Positions 1 to 8,023 of a DNA stretch of 32,965 nucleotides are shown here, in pieces (position 1 is the first letter of the stretch; the number at the start of each line of letters is the position of its first letter). This DNA comes from JANWYT01 sp046719465 (lineage in GTDB: Bacteria > Chloroflexota > Anaerolineae > Aggregatilineales > Phototrophicaceae): positions 1-32,965 of the forward strand of contig JBDNCV010000027.1 of assembly GCA_046719465.1 (NCBI GenBank), given 5' to 3'. The notes under the pieces were generated by a model. It was not told where the DNA came from. It saw only the letters and a program-made list of their open reading frames with translations, and searched no databases. The translations under genes were made by a program, and so were the position numbers.

Positions 1-14
1 AATGGTACGTATGA

Positions 15-87
15 TGACCCCAACGGGACTCGAACCCGTGTCCTCACCTTGAAAGGGTGATGTCCTAGACCGCTAGACGATGGGGCC
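15..87 (-). tRNA. tRNA-Glu (anticodon TTC)
   Basis: On the minus strand a full cloverleaf can be folded. The acceptor stem GGCCCCA pairs with TGGGGTC, the anticodon stem TCACC/GGTGA encloses the loop CTTTCAA with anticodon TTC, and the T arm reads ACGGG-TTCGAGT-CCCGT. The discriminator base is A, and the 3' CCA is not encoded. It is transcribed away from the signal peptidase gene that follows. Confidence 0.95.
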
Positions 88-152
88 TAACGACATGCAT
101 TCTACAGGCCGTCGTTGAGCAGCGTCAAGTGCAGGTTTGGCTGATCTGTGCC

Positions 153-182
153 TTGTGAGCTGCTCGCTCACCCGCCTATAAT
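153..182 (+). promoter_or_regulatory. Sigma-70-type promoter for the signal peptidase gene
   Basis: A TTGTGA hexamer at 153-158 is followed after 18 bases by a perfect TATAAT at 177-182. The signal peptidase start codon lies 34 bases downstream, which gives a short leader. No other gene is nearby on this strand. Confidence 0.6.
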
Positions 183-215
183 GACTTTGCATACATCGGC
201 TGGGGAAGCTCACTC

Positions 216-797
216 ATGATTGAAACTGCAGATCATCGCAAAGACCGCCTCCGGCCTCGGTTGGCGCGCCCCGGGTTTTGGGGGGAATTGGTGCGCACGG
301 TGGTCTTCGTCTTTGTTGTGACGGTGCTGTTCGATATGGTCATCCCGCGCTCGCTGGTGGAGGGGCGCAGCATGCAGCCCACGTTTGAGACCAACGACCG
401 CCTGATCGTCTCGCGGCTTCATTATATGTTGGGGCGGCCACAGCGCGGCGACATTGTGGTGTTCAACTCGATCAACCCACGCGAACCCACCACCATGCTC
501 ATCAAGCGCGTGATCGGCCTGCCGGGGGAAACCGTGTCGTTCGTCGATAATCAGGTGTATATCAACGGCGTTCGGCTGTCAGAGCCGTATGTGGCCAACG
601 TGTGCACACGCTGTGTGCAGGAACCGGTGACGCTCGGCCCAGATGAATACTATGTGTTAGGCGATAACCGCCCCAACAGCGTCGACTCACGCTCGTTTGG
701 GGTCATCACGATCCGCGATATTGTCGGCGAGGCGGTCTTCCGCTATTGGCCCCCAGCTAAGTTTGGCTTGATCATGGGCCACGCATACTCAGAATAG
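216..797 (+). CDS. lepB: Signal peptidase I
   Basis: Membrane-anchored serine protease of family S26 that removes signal peptides from secreted proteins on the outer face of the membrane. The 193-residue protein has one N-terminal transmembrane segment (about residues 25-43). The catalytic serine is Ser52 in GRSMQPT and the catalytic lysine is Lys97 in IKRVIGLPGE. The conserved GDNRPNSVDSR box is at 149-159. The length matches short bacterial type I peptidases. The start at 216 has a purine-rich GGGGAAG about 10 bases upstream. A Cys-x-x-Cys pair (130 and 133) in the variable cap region is unusual and could form a disulfide outside the membrane. The next gene begins 13 bases after the stop, so the two are probably co-transcribed. 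Confidence 0.95.
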   Translation: MIETADHRKDRLRPRLARPGFWGELVRTVVFVFVVTVLFDMVIPRSLVEGRSMQPTFETNDRLIVSRLHYMLGRPQRGDIVVFNSINPREPTTMLIKRVIGLPGETVSFVDNQVYINGVRLSEPYVANVCTRCVQEPVTLGPDEYYVLGDNRPNSVDSRSFGVITIRDIVGEAVFRYWPPAKFGLIMGHAYSE

Positions 798-810
798 GCA
801 ATCAAAACAC

Positions 811-1059
811 ATGGCAAAACCTGACGACGAATTGTGCCCGCGCTGCTTCGTAGGACGCCTGCAGAAGGGCGAAGCAACGTTTATCACGGTGTATGAAGGC
901 CAATTGGTGACGATCCCGGGCGCGATTGCCTTCACCTGTGATATCTGTGATTATCGTGAGTTTGATGACCCGATGGTTGAGTGGGTGGCGGAACTCGTTG
1001 GGCTGGACTTGATGGCCGAGCCAGCGCCACCGCCCAAGCGACCCCCCATGCACCACTAG
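811..1059 (+). CDS. Small zinc-ribbon protein (YgiT/MqsA-type zinc finger)
   Basis: An 82-residue protein with two Cys-x-x-Cys knuckles, C9-P-R-C12 and C43-D-I-C46, separated by a beta-rich stretch containing E-G-Q and I-P-G. This spacing resembles the YgiT-type zinc finger at the N-terminus of MqsA-like antitoxins, but there is no helix-turn-helix part here and no toxin gene beside it. The C-terminus is proline-rich and ends in two histidines. It follows signal peptidase by 13 bases and probably shares its promoter. Zinc binding is inferred from the cysteines; the function is unknown. It could be a DNA-, RNA- or protein-binding adaptor. Confidence 0.75.
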   Translation: MAKPDDELCPRCFVGRLQKGEATFITVYEGQLVTIPGAIAFTCDICDYREFDDPMVEWVAELVGLDLMAEPAPPPKRPPMHH

Positions 1060-1103
1060 ACCCCACGCCTGAGCGAGGTGGCAGCGCCCCCACAAAACGA
1101 GTT

Positions 1104-1124
1104 CTGTGATACACTCAATCACAG
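1104..1124 (+). promoter_or_regulatory. Inverted repeat overlapping a -10 box ahead of the cyclase operon
   Basis: CTGTGAT (1104-1110) and ATCACAG (1118-1124) form a perfect 7-base inverted repeat with a 7-base centre. Its left arm and centre contain an extended -10 candidate TGATACACT (1108-1115). An operator or attenuating hairpin at the start of the operon is possible. The half sites TGTGA/TCACA look like CRP half sites, but they are 9 bases apart instead of the usual 6. Confidence 0.4.
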
Positions 1125-1163
1125 TCAGATGCTCTGTGGATGCTTTGTAAGGAGTTCCTACGA

Positions 1164-1529
1164 ATGGCCAAACGGGTCTTGGTCATTGAGGACAACCGCG
1201 ATAACATGACGCTCTTGGTGGATGTGCTCGACTCGCTCGAGTACGATGTGTTCCAAGCGACGGACGGGGAAGCAGGCGTCGCGCTGGCACGGCGTGAAAA
1301 ACCCGATCTTATCTTGATGGACTTATCGCTGCCCAAGATGGACGGTTGGACGGCCACCAAGCTTCTCAAAGCAGATGATGACTTGCGCCATATCCCGATC
1401 ATTGCGCTAACGGCTCATGCGATGGTAGGTGACCGCGACCGCGCCCTTGCAGCTGGCTGTGATGACTACATCAGCAAGCCGATCAACTTGCAATTGTTGG
1501 CGATCAAACTGCAAACGTACTTGGGATGA
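1164..1529 (+). CDS. Single-domain response regulator (CheY/DivK-like receiver)
   Basis: A 121-residue stand-alone receiver domain. It carries the acidic pocket of VIEDN near residue 8, the phosphoacceptor aspartate in LILMDLSLPKMDG, the switch threonine in ALTAHAM and the conserved lysine-proline in SKPIN, so it should be phosphorylated by a histidine kinase. There is no output domain, so it must act through partner binding or as a phosphate shuttle. The ATG at 1164 is preferred over an upstream in-frame ATG at 1140 because AAGGAG lies 9 bases before it and the receiver fold begins immediately after. Its stop overlaps the next start as ATGA, which points to translational coupling with the receiver-cyclase. 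Confidence 0.93.
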   Translation: MAKRVLVIEDNRDNMTLLVDVLDSLEYDVFQATDGEAGVALARREKPDLILMDLSLPKMDGWTATKLLKADDDLRHIPIIALTAHAMVGDRDRALAAGCDDYISKPINLQLLAIKLQTYLG

Positions 1530-2581
1530 GCGCCATGAAGATCCTCGTCGTCGACGACAATCGCGAGAATGTCGAGCTGATGGCCGACATTTTGGGAACT
1601 ACCTACGATGGTATCCTGACGGCGCTTGATGGCAACACTGCCCTGAAGCTGGCGAATGAGCATCGGCCTGATCTGATCTTGCTGGATGTCAACATGCCGA
1701 TGGTGACGGGCTTTGACGTGTGCGAGCAGATTAAATCGAACCCAGCAACGCAGAACATCTCGATCATCATGGTGACCGCGCTCGGGGATGTGGAGAGCCG
1801 CGTCAAAGGGCTGTCGCTGGGGGCCGATGATTACCTCGTGAAGCCCTACAGCGCTAAGGAGCTGCTGGCGCGGGTTAAGCGCCGCCTCAGCACGAAGCAG
1901 CAGGAGGACGCGCTGCGCTTGGAATCCCAACACACACGCTCTACGTTTGAGCGGTTTGTGTCCCCGCAGGTGGTGCAGCGCCTGCTGACCAACCCGGACT
2001 CGGTGGCGCTGGGCGGGCAGATTCAGCCGGTGGCGGTTTTGTTTGCAGATTTGGAAGGCTTCACCAGCCTCTCCGAACGTGAACATCCTGAGACGCTGCT
2101 GCAGGTGCTGAACGCCTATCATGCGCTGTTCGGCAAGGTGATCAGCTTGTATGATGGCATGATTGACAAGTTCATCGGGGATGGCGTGATGGCGCTGTAT
2201 AACACACCGCACGCGCAGCCCGATTATATCGCGCGGGCTGTCAAGAGCGCGCTGCACATCCAAGATGAGCTGTACTGGTTCCATCAACGCCTTGAGCCGG
2301 AGCATCGCCTCTTGGTCAATTTTGGCATCAGCGAGGGCCAAGCCGTGGTCGGCAATGTGGGGATGCTCAACCAGATGAACTTCACAGCGGTGGGCGATAC
2401 GGTCAATGTGGCGGCGCGCTTGCAAGATTTGGCCACTCGCGGTCAAATCTTGGTTACAGAGTCGGTGTATGTGGCGACGCAGGAGTTTGTCATCGGGAAG
2501 CCGCGGGGTTGGCTCAACGTCAAAGGGCGGCGCGAGCCGATCAGTGTCGTGCAGATTTCGAATTCACCGATTGAGGACTAG
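1526..2581 (+). CDS. Receiver-domain adenylate cyclase (class III)
   Basis: A 351-residue cytoplasmic protein with an N-terminal receiver (about 4-122, phosphoacceptor Asp54, Lys107 of VKPY), a helical linker with FERFVSPQVV at 141-150, then a class III cyclase domain (about 166-347). The metal-binding aspartates are Asp175 (FADLEGFT) and Asp219 (FIGDG). The purine-specifying pair Lys215/Asp291 is the adenylate type, and the transition-state residues Asn294 and Arg298 are present. It is therefore predicted to be an active, homodimeric cAMP synthase controlled by phosphorylation. The start overlaps the upstream receiver gene by 4 bases; a second ATG at 1535 is also possible. The next gene follows after 13 bases and encodes a related enzyme. 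Confidence 0.92.
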   Translation: MSAMKILVVDDNRENVELMADILGTTYDGILTALDGNTALKLANEHRPDLILLDVNMPMVTGFDVCEQIKSNPATQNISIIMVTALGDVESRVKGLSLGADDYLVKPYSAKELLARVKRRLSTKQQEDALRLESQHTRSTFERFVSPQVVQRLLTNPDSVALGGQIQPVAVLFADLEGFTSLSEREHPETLLQVLNAYHALFGKVISLYDGMIDKFIGDGVMALYNTPHAQPDYIARAVKSALHIQDELYWFHQRLEPEHRLLVNFGISEGQAVVGNVGMLNQMNFTAVGDTVNVAARLQDLATRGQILVTESVYVATQEFVIGKPRGWLNVKGRREPISVVQISNSPIED

Positions 2582-2594
2582 GTAGGCCGTTGGT

Positions 2595-4148
2595 ATGCAC
2601 TCTGAGACTGTCTTGATCATAGACGATGGCAAGGATAACCGACAGTTTTTGATTGACTACGTCTTGAAGCCCAATGGCTTTCAAGCCCTAGAGGCAGCCG
2701 ACGGTTTGGAAGGCCTCAACATGGCCATCGAGCACAAGCCGGATCTGATCCTGCTGGATTTTCAGATGCCACGCCTGAACGGTCGCCAAGTCTTAGAGAA
2801 GATGCGAGAGCGCCACCTCGACATCCCTGTGATTTTGATGACGCTGCACGGCTCCGAAGAAATTGCGATTGAGGTTTACCGCCTCGGCGTGCGCGATTAT
2901 GTGAAGAAGCCCTACTATCCTGAGGAGATGCTGGCGGCGATTGACCGCGCGCTGGCTGAAACGCGCCTGCGCCGTGAACGCGACGCGCTGACGGAGCGTG
3001 TGCTCTCTGCCAATCGTGAGCTTCAGCGCCGTGTGAAGGAACTGAACACCCTCTATCACCTCGGCAAGAGTGTCACCTCGCTGGCGGACATGGCGGAGCT
3101 GCTGCCGCGCATCGTCGATGCGATGGTGCAAGTGACCGGCGCGGAGGAGGCGTTCCTCGCGCTGATCGAGAACAAGCAGCTCGTCAAGCGGGCGATGCGC
3201 GATCAGCTCATGGCGAAGTCGAAAACCCTTGGCGAGGTGATCGACGACGTTATTGCATGGCAGGCGATCAAGACGCGCCAACCCATCGTGACGCATCCTG
3301 AAGTGATTGGCAAAGGCCACGGCTCCAGCGTGTATGTGCCCGTGGTGTGGCAAGACCGGCCGATGGGCGTGCTGGCGGTGGCCAACTTCCAGCCCAGCAG
3401 CCCCCTGCTGACCCAGCAAGACGCGGCCATGCTCAGCGCGATGTCTGATTATGTCGCCATCGCCATCCAGAACAGCCGCAACTTTGCCGCGTTGTTGAAG
3501 TCAAAGGACAAACTGCGGGCGACGTTTGAGCAGTTTGTGGCGCCCACGGTGGTAGAGCAGGTGCTGGCGCGCAAGGATGAGATCAAACTCGGCGGGCAGC
3601 GCCAAGAGATCAGCGTGTTGTTTGCGGATATCCGCGGCTACACCGCGTGGAGTGAATCGGTGGAGCCGGAGGTGTTGGTCGAGACGCTCAACCACTATCT
3701 CAACCTCGCGGCGGGGGTCATCCTCTCATGGGAGGGCACGCTCGACAAATACCTCGGCGATGGGCTGATGGCCATCTTCAACGCCCCGCTGCCACAGGCC
3801 GATCATGTGTTCCGCGCGGCGGATGCGGCGCTGGCGGTGCAGCGCGCTGTGCAGGAGGTCAACGCGCAGCATGGGCATCAATTGGCGGTTGGGATCGGCG
3901 TGACGGTGGGGGAGGCGGTTGTCGGCTATATCGGCAACGAGCGCGCCTTGAACTATACCGCCGTCGGCGACACGGTCAACGTGGCCAAGCGCCTGCAAGA
4001 GATGGCACAGCCCGGCCAGATCTTGATAGATGAACGGCTGGTGGCGCGCTTAGGGAGCAAGGTGCGCGGCAAGAGCTTAGGCGAGGTCATGCTCAAAGGA
4101 CGCCACAACGGCACCAAAATCTTTGAGCTGCATGACCTCATCGGCTAA
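2595..4148 (+). CDS. Receiver-GAF-adenylate cyclase (class III)
   Basis: A 517-residue protein. The receiver occupies about 4-120 (phosphoacceptor Asp55, switch Thr83, lysines 104-105), followed by a charged coiled coil (about 120-150), a GAF-type sensor domain (about 150-298), a linker FEQFVAPTVV (311-320) and a class III cyclase (about 336-515). The catalytic set is complete: metal Asp345 and Asp389, adenine-selecting Lys385 and Asp459, Asn462 and Arg466. The GAF ligand is unknown; no heme or bilin cysteine motif is obvious. It differs from the neighbouring cyclase mainly by the added GAF module, so the pair may be a duplication with different inputs. Its TAA stop overlaps the stop of the convergent GTPase gene der. 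Confidence 0.92.
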   Translation: MHSETVLIIDDGKDNRQFLIDYVLKPNGFQALEAADGLEGLNMAIEHKPDLILLDFQMPRLNGRQVLEKMRERHLDIPVILMTLHGSEEIAIEVYRLGVRDYVKKPYYPEEMLAAIDRALAETRLRRERDALTERVLSANRELQRRVKELNTLYHLGKSVTSLADMAELLPRIVDAMVQVTGAEEAFLALIENKQLVKRAMRDQLMAKSKTLGEVIDDVIAWQAIKTRQPIVTHPEVIGKGHGSSVYVPVVWQDRPMGVLAVANFQPSSPLLTQQDAAMLSAMSDYVAIAIQNSRNFAALLKSKDKLRATFEQFVAPTVVEQVLARKDEIKLGGQRQEISVLFADIRGYTAWSESVEPEVLVETLNHYLNLAAGVILSWEGTLDKYLGDGLMAIFNAPLPQADHVFRAADAALAVQRAVQEVNAQHGHQLAVGIGVTVGEAVVGYIGNERALNYTAVGDTVNVAKRLQEMAQPGQILIDERLVARLGSKVRGKSLGEVMLKGRHNGTKIFELHDLIG

Positions 4149-5518
4149 AGTTCGCTGCCGCGCTGGCGGAAGCTGATGCGGATCGGCGTCCCCTCAAACG
4201 GGTACTGCGCCCGAATCTGATTCTCCAAATACCGCTCATACGAGAAGTGGACGATGCTCTTATCGTTGACGTGCATCAGGAAGATGGGCGGGTTGGTGCG
4301 GACTTGCGTGGCGTAGAAGATCTTGAGGCGCTTGACGCCTTTGGTGGGCGGCGCGTGTTTTTCGACGGCGTTCCGCACGATCTGGTTCAGCTCGGATGTG
4401 GCGATGCGCGCAAAACGTGCTTGGTAGACGCGATGCGCGGTTTCCAGCACGGTGTGGATGCGCTGGCCGGTGAGCGCGCTGAAGAAGATAATCGGCGCGT
4501 AGGGGATGAAGTGCAGACGGTCGCGCACGGTGGCGATGAACTGATTCATCGTGTATGCGTCTTTTTCGACCGCGTCCCATTTGTTGATGGCGATGACGAT
4601 GCTCTTGAACTCCTCGATCACGTAGCCCGCGATGTGCTCGTCTTGTTCCGTCACGCCTTGCTCGGCGTCGATCACGAGGATGGCGACGTGGGCACGTTCG
4701 ATGGCCTGCATGGCGCGCACAACGCTGAACTTCTCCACGCCCGGCTCGATGCGGCCACGGCGGCGGATGCCAGCAGTGTCGATCAAGGTGATGCGCTCGC
4801 CGTGCCATGTGATGTCGGTGTCGATGGCGTCGCGCGTGGTTCCGGCAATGGGGCTGACGATCATCCGCTCTTCGCCGGTCAGGCGGTTGAGCAGCGTGCT
4901 TTTGCCTGCGTTGGGGCGGCCTACGATGGCAATCTTGAGGTGCTCATCGTCGTCCTCGTCGTCGGTGCGGTTTGCAATATGACGAACGGAGGCGACGACT
5001 TCATCGAGCAGGTCGCCCACGCCGAGGCCGTGGATGGCGCTCACAGCGATCACCTCGCCCAGCCCCAAGCCGTAGAACTCAAAGGCATCTTGCACCTTGC
5101 GCTCGTCGTCGATCTTGTTGGCGGCGACGAAGATCGGCTTGTTGGTGGGGCGCAGCTCTTCAGCGATGGTCTCATCAGCAGCGGTGACGCCTTGCTGGCC
5201 GTCCACGACGAAGATGATCGCGTCGGCCTCTTGGATGGCCTGCATCGCTTGGCTCTTGATCTGTTCGACGAAGTCAATGCTGCCTTCGGCCAACGGGGCG
5301 GTGTCGCGCACGCCCTTGGGCTGGTAGACCTCGATGCCGCCTGTGTCGACGATGTGAAAGTTGACCCCGTTCCAATGGCCGATGGCTTGCAGGCGGTCGC
5401 GGGTCGTCCCGGGCATGTCGTGGATGACGGCCAGCCGTTCGCCTACGATGCGATTAAACAGGCTGCTCTTGCCGACGTTAGGCCGGCCCACGAGCGCCAC
5501 AATAGGTTTCCGATTCAT
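4145..5518 (-). CDS. der: Ribosome-assembly GTPase Der (EngA)
   Basis: Tandem GTPase needed for maturation of the large ribosomal subunit. The 457 residues hold two G domains. The first has GRPNVGKSS at 11-19, DTGG at 58-61 and NKID at 134-137; the second has GRPNAGKST at 200-208, a DTAG motif and NKWD. A C-terminal KH-like domain follows. An acidic linker (about 185-193) separates the G domains. The length is slightly above the usual value of about 435-490 range midpoint and nothing is missing. It stands alone on this strand: the convergent cyclase gene ends within its stop codon, and a repeat-filled spacer lies upstream. Confidence 0.97.
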   Translation of the reverse strand: MNRKPIVALVGRPNVGKSSLFNRIVGERLAVIHDMPGTTRDRLQAIGHWNGVNFHIVDTGGIEVYQPKGVRDTAPLAEGSIDFVEQIKSQAMQAIQEADAIIFVVDGQQGVTAADETIAEELRPTNKPIFVAANKIDDERKVQDAFEFYGLGLGEVIAVSAIHGLGVGDLLDEVVASVRHIANRTDDEDDDEHLKIAIVGRPNAGKSTLLNRLTGEERMIVSPIAGTTRDAIDTDITWHGERITLIDTAGIRRRGRIEPGVEKFSVVRAMQAIERAHVAILVIDAEQGVTEQDEHIAGYVIEEFKSIVIAINKWDAVEKDAYTMNQFIATVRDRLHFIPYAPIIFFSALTGQRIHTVLETAHRVYQARFARIATSELNQIVRNAVEKHAPPTKGVKRLKIFYATQVRTNPPIFLMHVNDKSIVHFSYERYLENQIRAQYPFEGTPIRISFRQRGSEL

Positions 5519-5548
5519 GGTGCTGCCTCGTTTCTTACGTGACCGTGC

Positions 5549-5557
5549 ATTGTATCA
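5549..5557 (-). promoter_or_regulatory. Extended -10 promoter for der
   Basis: On the minus strand TGATACAAT gives an extended -10 (TG-n-TACAAT) about 30 bases upstream of the der start codon. No convincing -35 hexamer was found. The same TGATACAAT string precedes the gene at 21072-22646. Confidence 0.45.
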
Positions 5558-5593
5558 TGAACGCTGCGCAGGTCGTAGGTTGGGTCTGGTTTA

Positions 5594-5879
5594 GGCGTGT
5601 CGAAATAGCTGGTGCTGCCGCTTGCCCCGTGTGGGAGAGGAACAGGCTGGCCGCAGGCCAGACAGGGTGAGGGGTCGATTGCGCATCGCCACCACGTTAG
5701 ACACCTCCCAAAAGGGAGTGTCTAAGCCGCAGCAGAAGGTGGCCGTGCGCTAGAGGCTCAAGCCTCTGGCGGGCGCGCGGGGGCGCGCTTTTGCCGGATG
5801 CTTTAGCGCCCGGCGTTCAACCTAGCATAAGAGGTAAGGTGCAGGGGGCAGCGCCATCACCAGCAGTTCAGACACTTCC
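5594..5879 (-). repeat. Composite intergenic repeat, inverted copy of the one at 30801-31217
   Basis: This fills most of the 367-bp gap between der and the YbbR gene. Read on the minus strand it matches the element at 30801 in order. It has an end like AGGAAGTGTCTGA (5867-5879), a GCCGG..CCGGC hairpin, C-rich hairpins, the AGAGGCT..AGCCTCT hairpin, a conserved block near the arm ends, then a second element beginning GGGAGGTGTCTAA. The two internal ends face each other as a hairpin, TTAGACACCTCCC-aaaa-GGGAGTGTCTAA (5697-5725). No coding potential was seen. The inner end carries an extra C compared with other copies, and no target duplication could be found at the outer ends. Confidence 0.75.
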
Positions 5880-5885
5880 TATGCG

Positions 5886-7142
5886 CTAGGGCGCGCCGTT
5901 CGCGTTGGGGGTGGCGCTGCTGGTTTGGACGATAGTCACGGTGACGGCGGCGGGCAGCAGCGTCGTATCAAGCGTCACGCGCCCCTGCTGGATGATGATG
6001 CGCGGCACGATCTCCTGCGTGCCCACTGGAAGGCCGTTTAAGTCGACGATGGCGCGCACGTCAAGCGGGTTGATCTGATTGACGATGCTGATTGGCCCGC
6101 TGATCACGATGGAGATCAAATCCGGGGTAAGCGTGGCGCTGTAGCCTTCACTCAGGCCGATGACCTCAATCGGCACGGAGTCGATCTGGCGGGCGGTCGT
6201 CTGCGCCGAGATGCCGAGGTTGACCGTGACGGTGCTGCTGCCGGAGAGGATGACGACATCCTCTGGCAGATCGACTTCGACATCGACGCTGAAATCGCTG
6301 GTCATGCCGGTGAGGTCGATGGAGGCGGTTTCGATGGTGGCGGGGAGCTGAGACAAGCGCTCGGCGCTGCCGCTGACGTAGAGGGTCTGCGGCTCATAGC
6401 CGATGCTCGTCAGGACGTAGCCTGCTTCGAGCGTGTCAAGCTCAATGGCGGGGCGAATGGTGAGCTGGCGCACGTCCTCACGCGCGAAGATGTTGACGCT
6501 GACGGTGGCCGAGCGCGGCTCGACGGTCACATCGTTGACGCGGTTGCCCTGCGCATCGACGGGCACAAGCGGCGTCACCACGTCAAGCGGGTTGCGCCGA
6601 TTGGAGAGGTCAAGCTGGGCGCGCACCGCCACCACCTGATTGACCTTGCTGCTGGCCCCTGTGACGGCCACTTGCAGCGCGTCGGCCTGCGGCGGGTCAT
6701 AGGCGAAATCGACCGGCGGCGCAGCGGTGACGTTAATTTCCAGCGGCTTTTGGGCGGTGGTGATTTGGTCGAGGGTGACGGTGATCTGTGAGGGCTGCGT
6801 GTCGGCGGCGTAGATGCCGCGCCGCCCAATGCTGACGGTGAGCGGCACGGTCACTTGGCCGATGTCGGCTTCCGTCAGGTTGGCACGGACGCTCAGATCA
6901 TCGGCGGTGAGCAGGCTGATGGCTGACTGCTGCCCGCGCACAATGACGCGCACGGTCGGAGTGCGCGGCGTGTCGATCACCGTGTAGCCCTCACGGGTGA
7001 CAATCGTCACAGGGACGCTGGCCAGCGTCTGCTGGGCGATGGGATCTGCTTGGACGGTGGCCAAAATCCAGACGAGGAACGCCAGCACGAAGCTCGCCAG
7101 CAGCCACGACAGGTTGTAAAGCAGAGTAGAGCGCTGTGCCAT
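5886..7142 (-). CDS. cdaR: YbbR-domain protein, CdaA partner/regulator (CdaR)
   Basis: A 418-residue protein with one N-terminal membrane anchor (about 11-30, LSWLLASFVLAFLVWILATV) and an extracytoplasmic part built of several YbbR-type beta repeats of about 80-90 residues. Each repeat has the pattern of a V-x-V strand followed by G-Y. In Firmicutes the YbbR protein CdaR binds and tunes the membrane diadenylate cyclase CdaA. The same pairing is seen here, because the cdaA stop and this start share one base (TGATG). The C-terminus is Thr/Ala/Asn-rich. The direct role is inferred from family and position; sequence conservation in YbbR repeats is low. Confidence 0.88.
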   Translation of the reverse strand: MAQRSTLLYNLSWLLASFVLAFLVWILATVQADPIAQQTLASVPVTIVTREGYTVIDTPRTPTVRVIVRGQQSAISLLTADDLSVRANLTEADIGQVTVPLTVSIGRRGIYAADTQPSQITVTLDQITTAQKPLEINVTAAPPVDFAYDPPQADALQVAVTGASSKVNQVVAVRAQLDLSNRRNPLDVVTPLVPVDAQGNRVNDVTVEPRSATVSVNIFAREDVRQLTIRPAIELDTLEAGYVLTSIGYEPQTLYVSGSAERLSQLPATIETASIDLTGMTSDFSVDVEVDLPEDVVILSGSSTVTVNLGISAQTTARQIDSVPIEVIGLSEGYSATLTPDLISIVISGPISIVNQINPLDVRAIVDLNGLPVGTQEIVPRIIIQQGRVTLDTTLLPAAVTVTIVQTSSATPNANGAP

Positions 7143-8005
7143 CAGCCCGCTGCCTTTCGCGGCTGCAGCCCCAGCAGGCGCAGCCCTTGCTCAAGATAAG
7201 CGCGGAGGCCGGAGGTCGGGGTGGCCAGCGCGTCAGAGTAGGCGGCCTTCAGCAGGCCGCGCAGCCGCTCAGACTCAAGGCGCATGATGAGCTGGCCGTT
7301 TTGCGCCAAGCTCACGCGCCCCGTCTCTTCCGAGACGATGACGCACACGGCATCCGTGACCTCGGTGATGCCCACACCGGCGCGGTGGCGCGTGCCCATC
7401 TTGGGCGTGGGCAGGTTGCGCGAAGCCGTCAGGGGCAGCACCGCCGCCGCTGAGACCAGCACGCCGTGGCGGTTGATGATCACTGCGCCGTCGTGCAGCT
7501 CGGTCTTGGGCCAGAAGATGGTAAGCAGCAGTTCGGCCTTTACGCGGCCAGCGATCTGAATGCCGGTGCTGGCGAACTCATCGAGGCTGCTGTGGCGTTG
7601 CAGGACGATCAACGCGCCGTGGCGGCGCTCGCTGAGTTTTTCAGTCGCTTTAACGATCTCGTCGATCACTTCATCGCGGATGTCGTCGGGCGCATCGCTG
7701 AAGGACAGCAGCCGCCCGCGCCCCACCCGCTCAAAGAGGGAGCGCAGCTCATTTTGGAAGATGAGCGGCACGGCCACCAGCAGCGCCGTCACCGCGTTGT
7801 TGAGCAGCCAATTGAGCGCTTGCAGCCTCAGGATGGTGGCCACGATGAACAAGCCGACGAACAAGATCAAGATGCCGCGCAGCAGTGTGGCCGCTTGCCG
7901 ACCGCGGAACGATAAACTAATCGTGAAAAACAACAGGGCGACAATGGTGATATCTACCAATGCCGAGGGCGTGATATTCCCGATGACCCATAGTATTTCC
8001 TGCAC
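7142..8005 (-). CDS. cdaA: Membrane diadenylate cyclase CdaA (c-di-AMP synthase)
   Basis: Makes cyclic di-AMP from two ATP. The 287 residues start with three transmembrane helices (about 15-33, 40-59 and 66-83), followed by a DAC (DisA_N) domain (about 100-260). The signature motifs are present: DGA at 172-174 and the RHR of GTRHRAG at 206-208. It lies 18 bases after the TPR gene and overlaps cdaR by one base, so it belongs to the argF-TPR-cdaA-cdaR row. A glmM gene, which often follows cdaA-cdaR in Firmicutes, is absent: der comes next after a repeat-filled gap. No c-di-AMP riboswitch was recognised in the window. Confidence 0.96.
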   Translation of the reverse strand: MQEILWVIGNITPSALVDITIVALLFFTISLSFRGRQAATLLRGILILFVGLFIVATILRLQALNWLLNNAVTALLVAVPLIFQNELRSLFERVGRGRLLSFSDAPDDIRDEVIDEIVKATEKLSERRHGALIVLQRHSSLDEFASTGIQIAGRVKAELLLTIFWPKTELHDGAVIINRHGVLVSAAAVLPLTASRNLPTPKMGTRHRAGVGITEVTDAVCVIVSEETGRVSLAQNGQLIMRLESERLRGLLKAAYSDALATPTSGLRAYLEQGLRLLGLQPRKAAG

Positions 8006-8023
8006 GTCGCTTCCTTAGTTTGC

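Noticed and set aside
811..1059. MqsRA-type toxin-antitoxin system
   Set aside because: Only a zinc-ribbon resembling the MqsA N-terminus is present; there is no HTH part and no toxin gene nearby.
4247..5542. A 431-codon open frame on the plus strand opposite der
   Set aside because: It is fully antisense to Der and Asp/Val/Gly-rich, as expected for the complement of GC-rich coding DNA.
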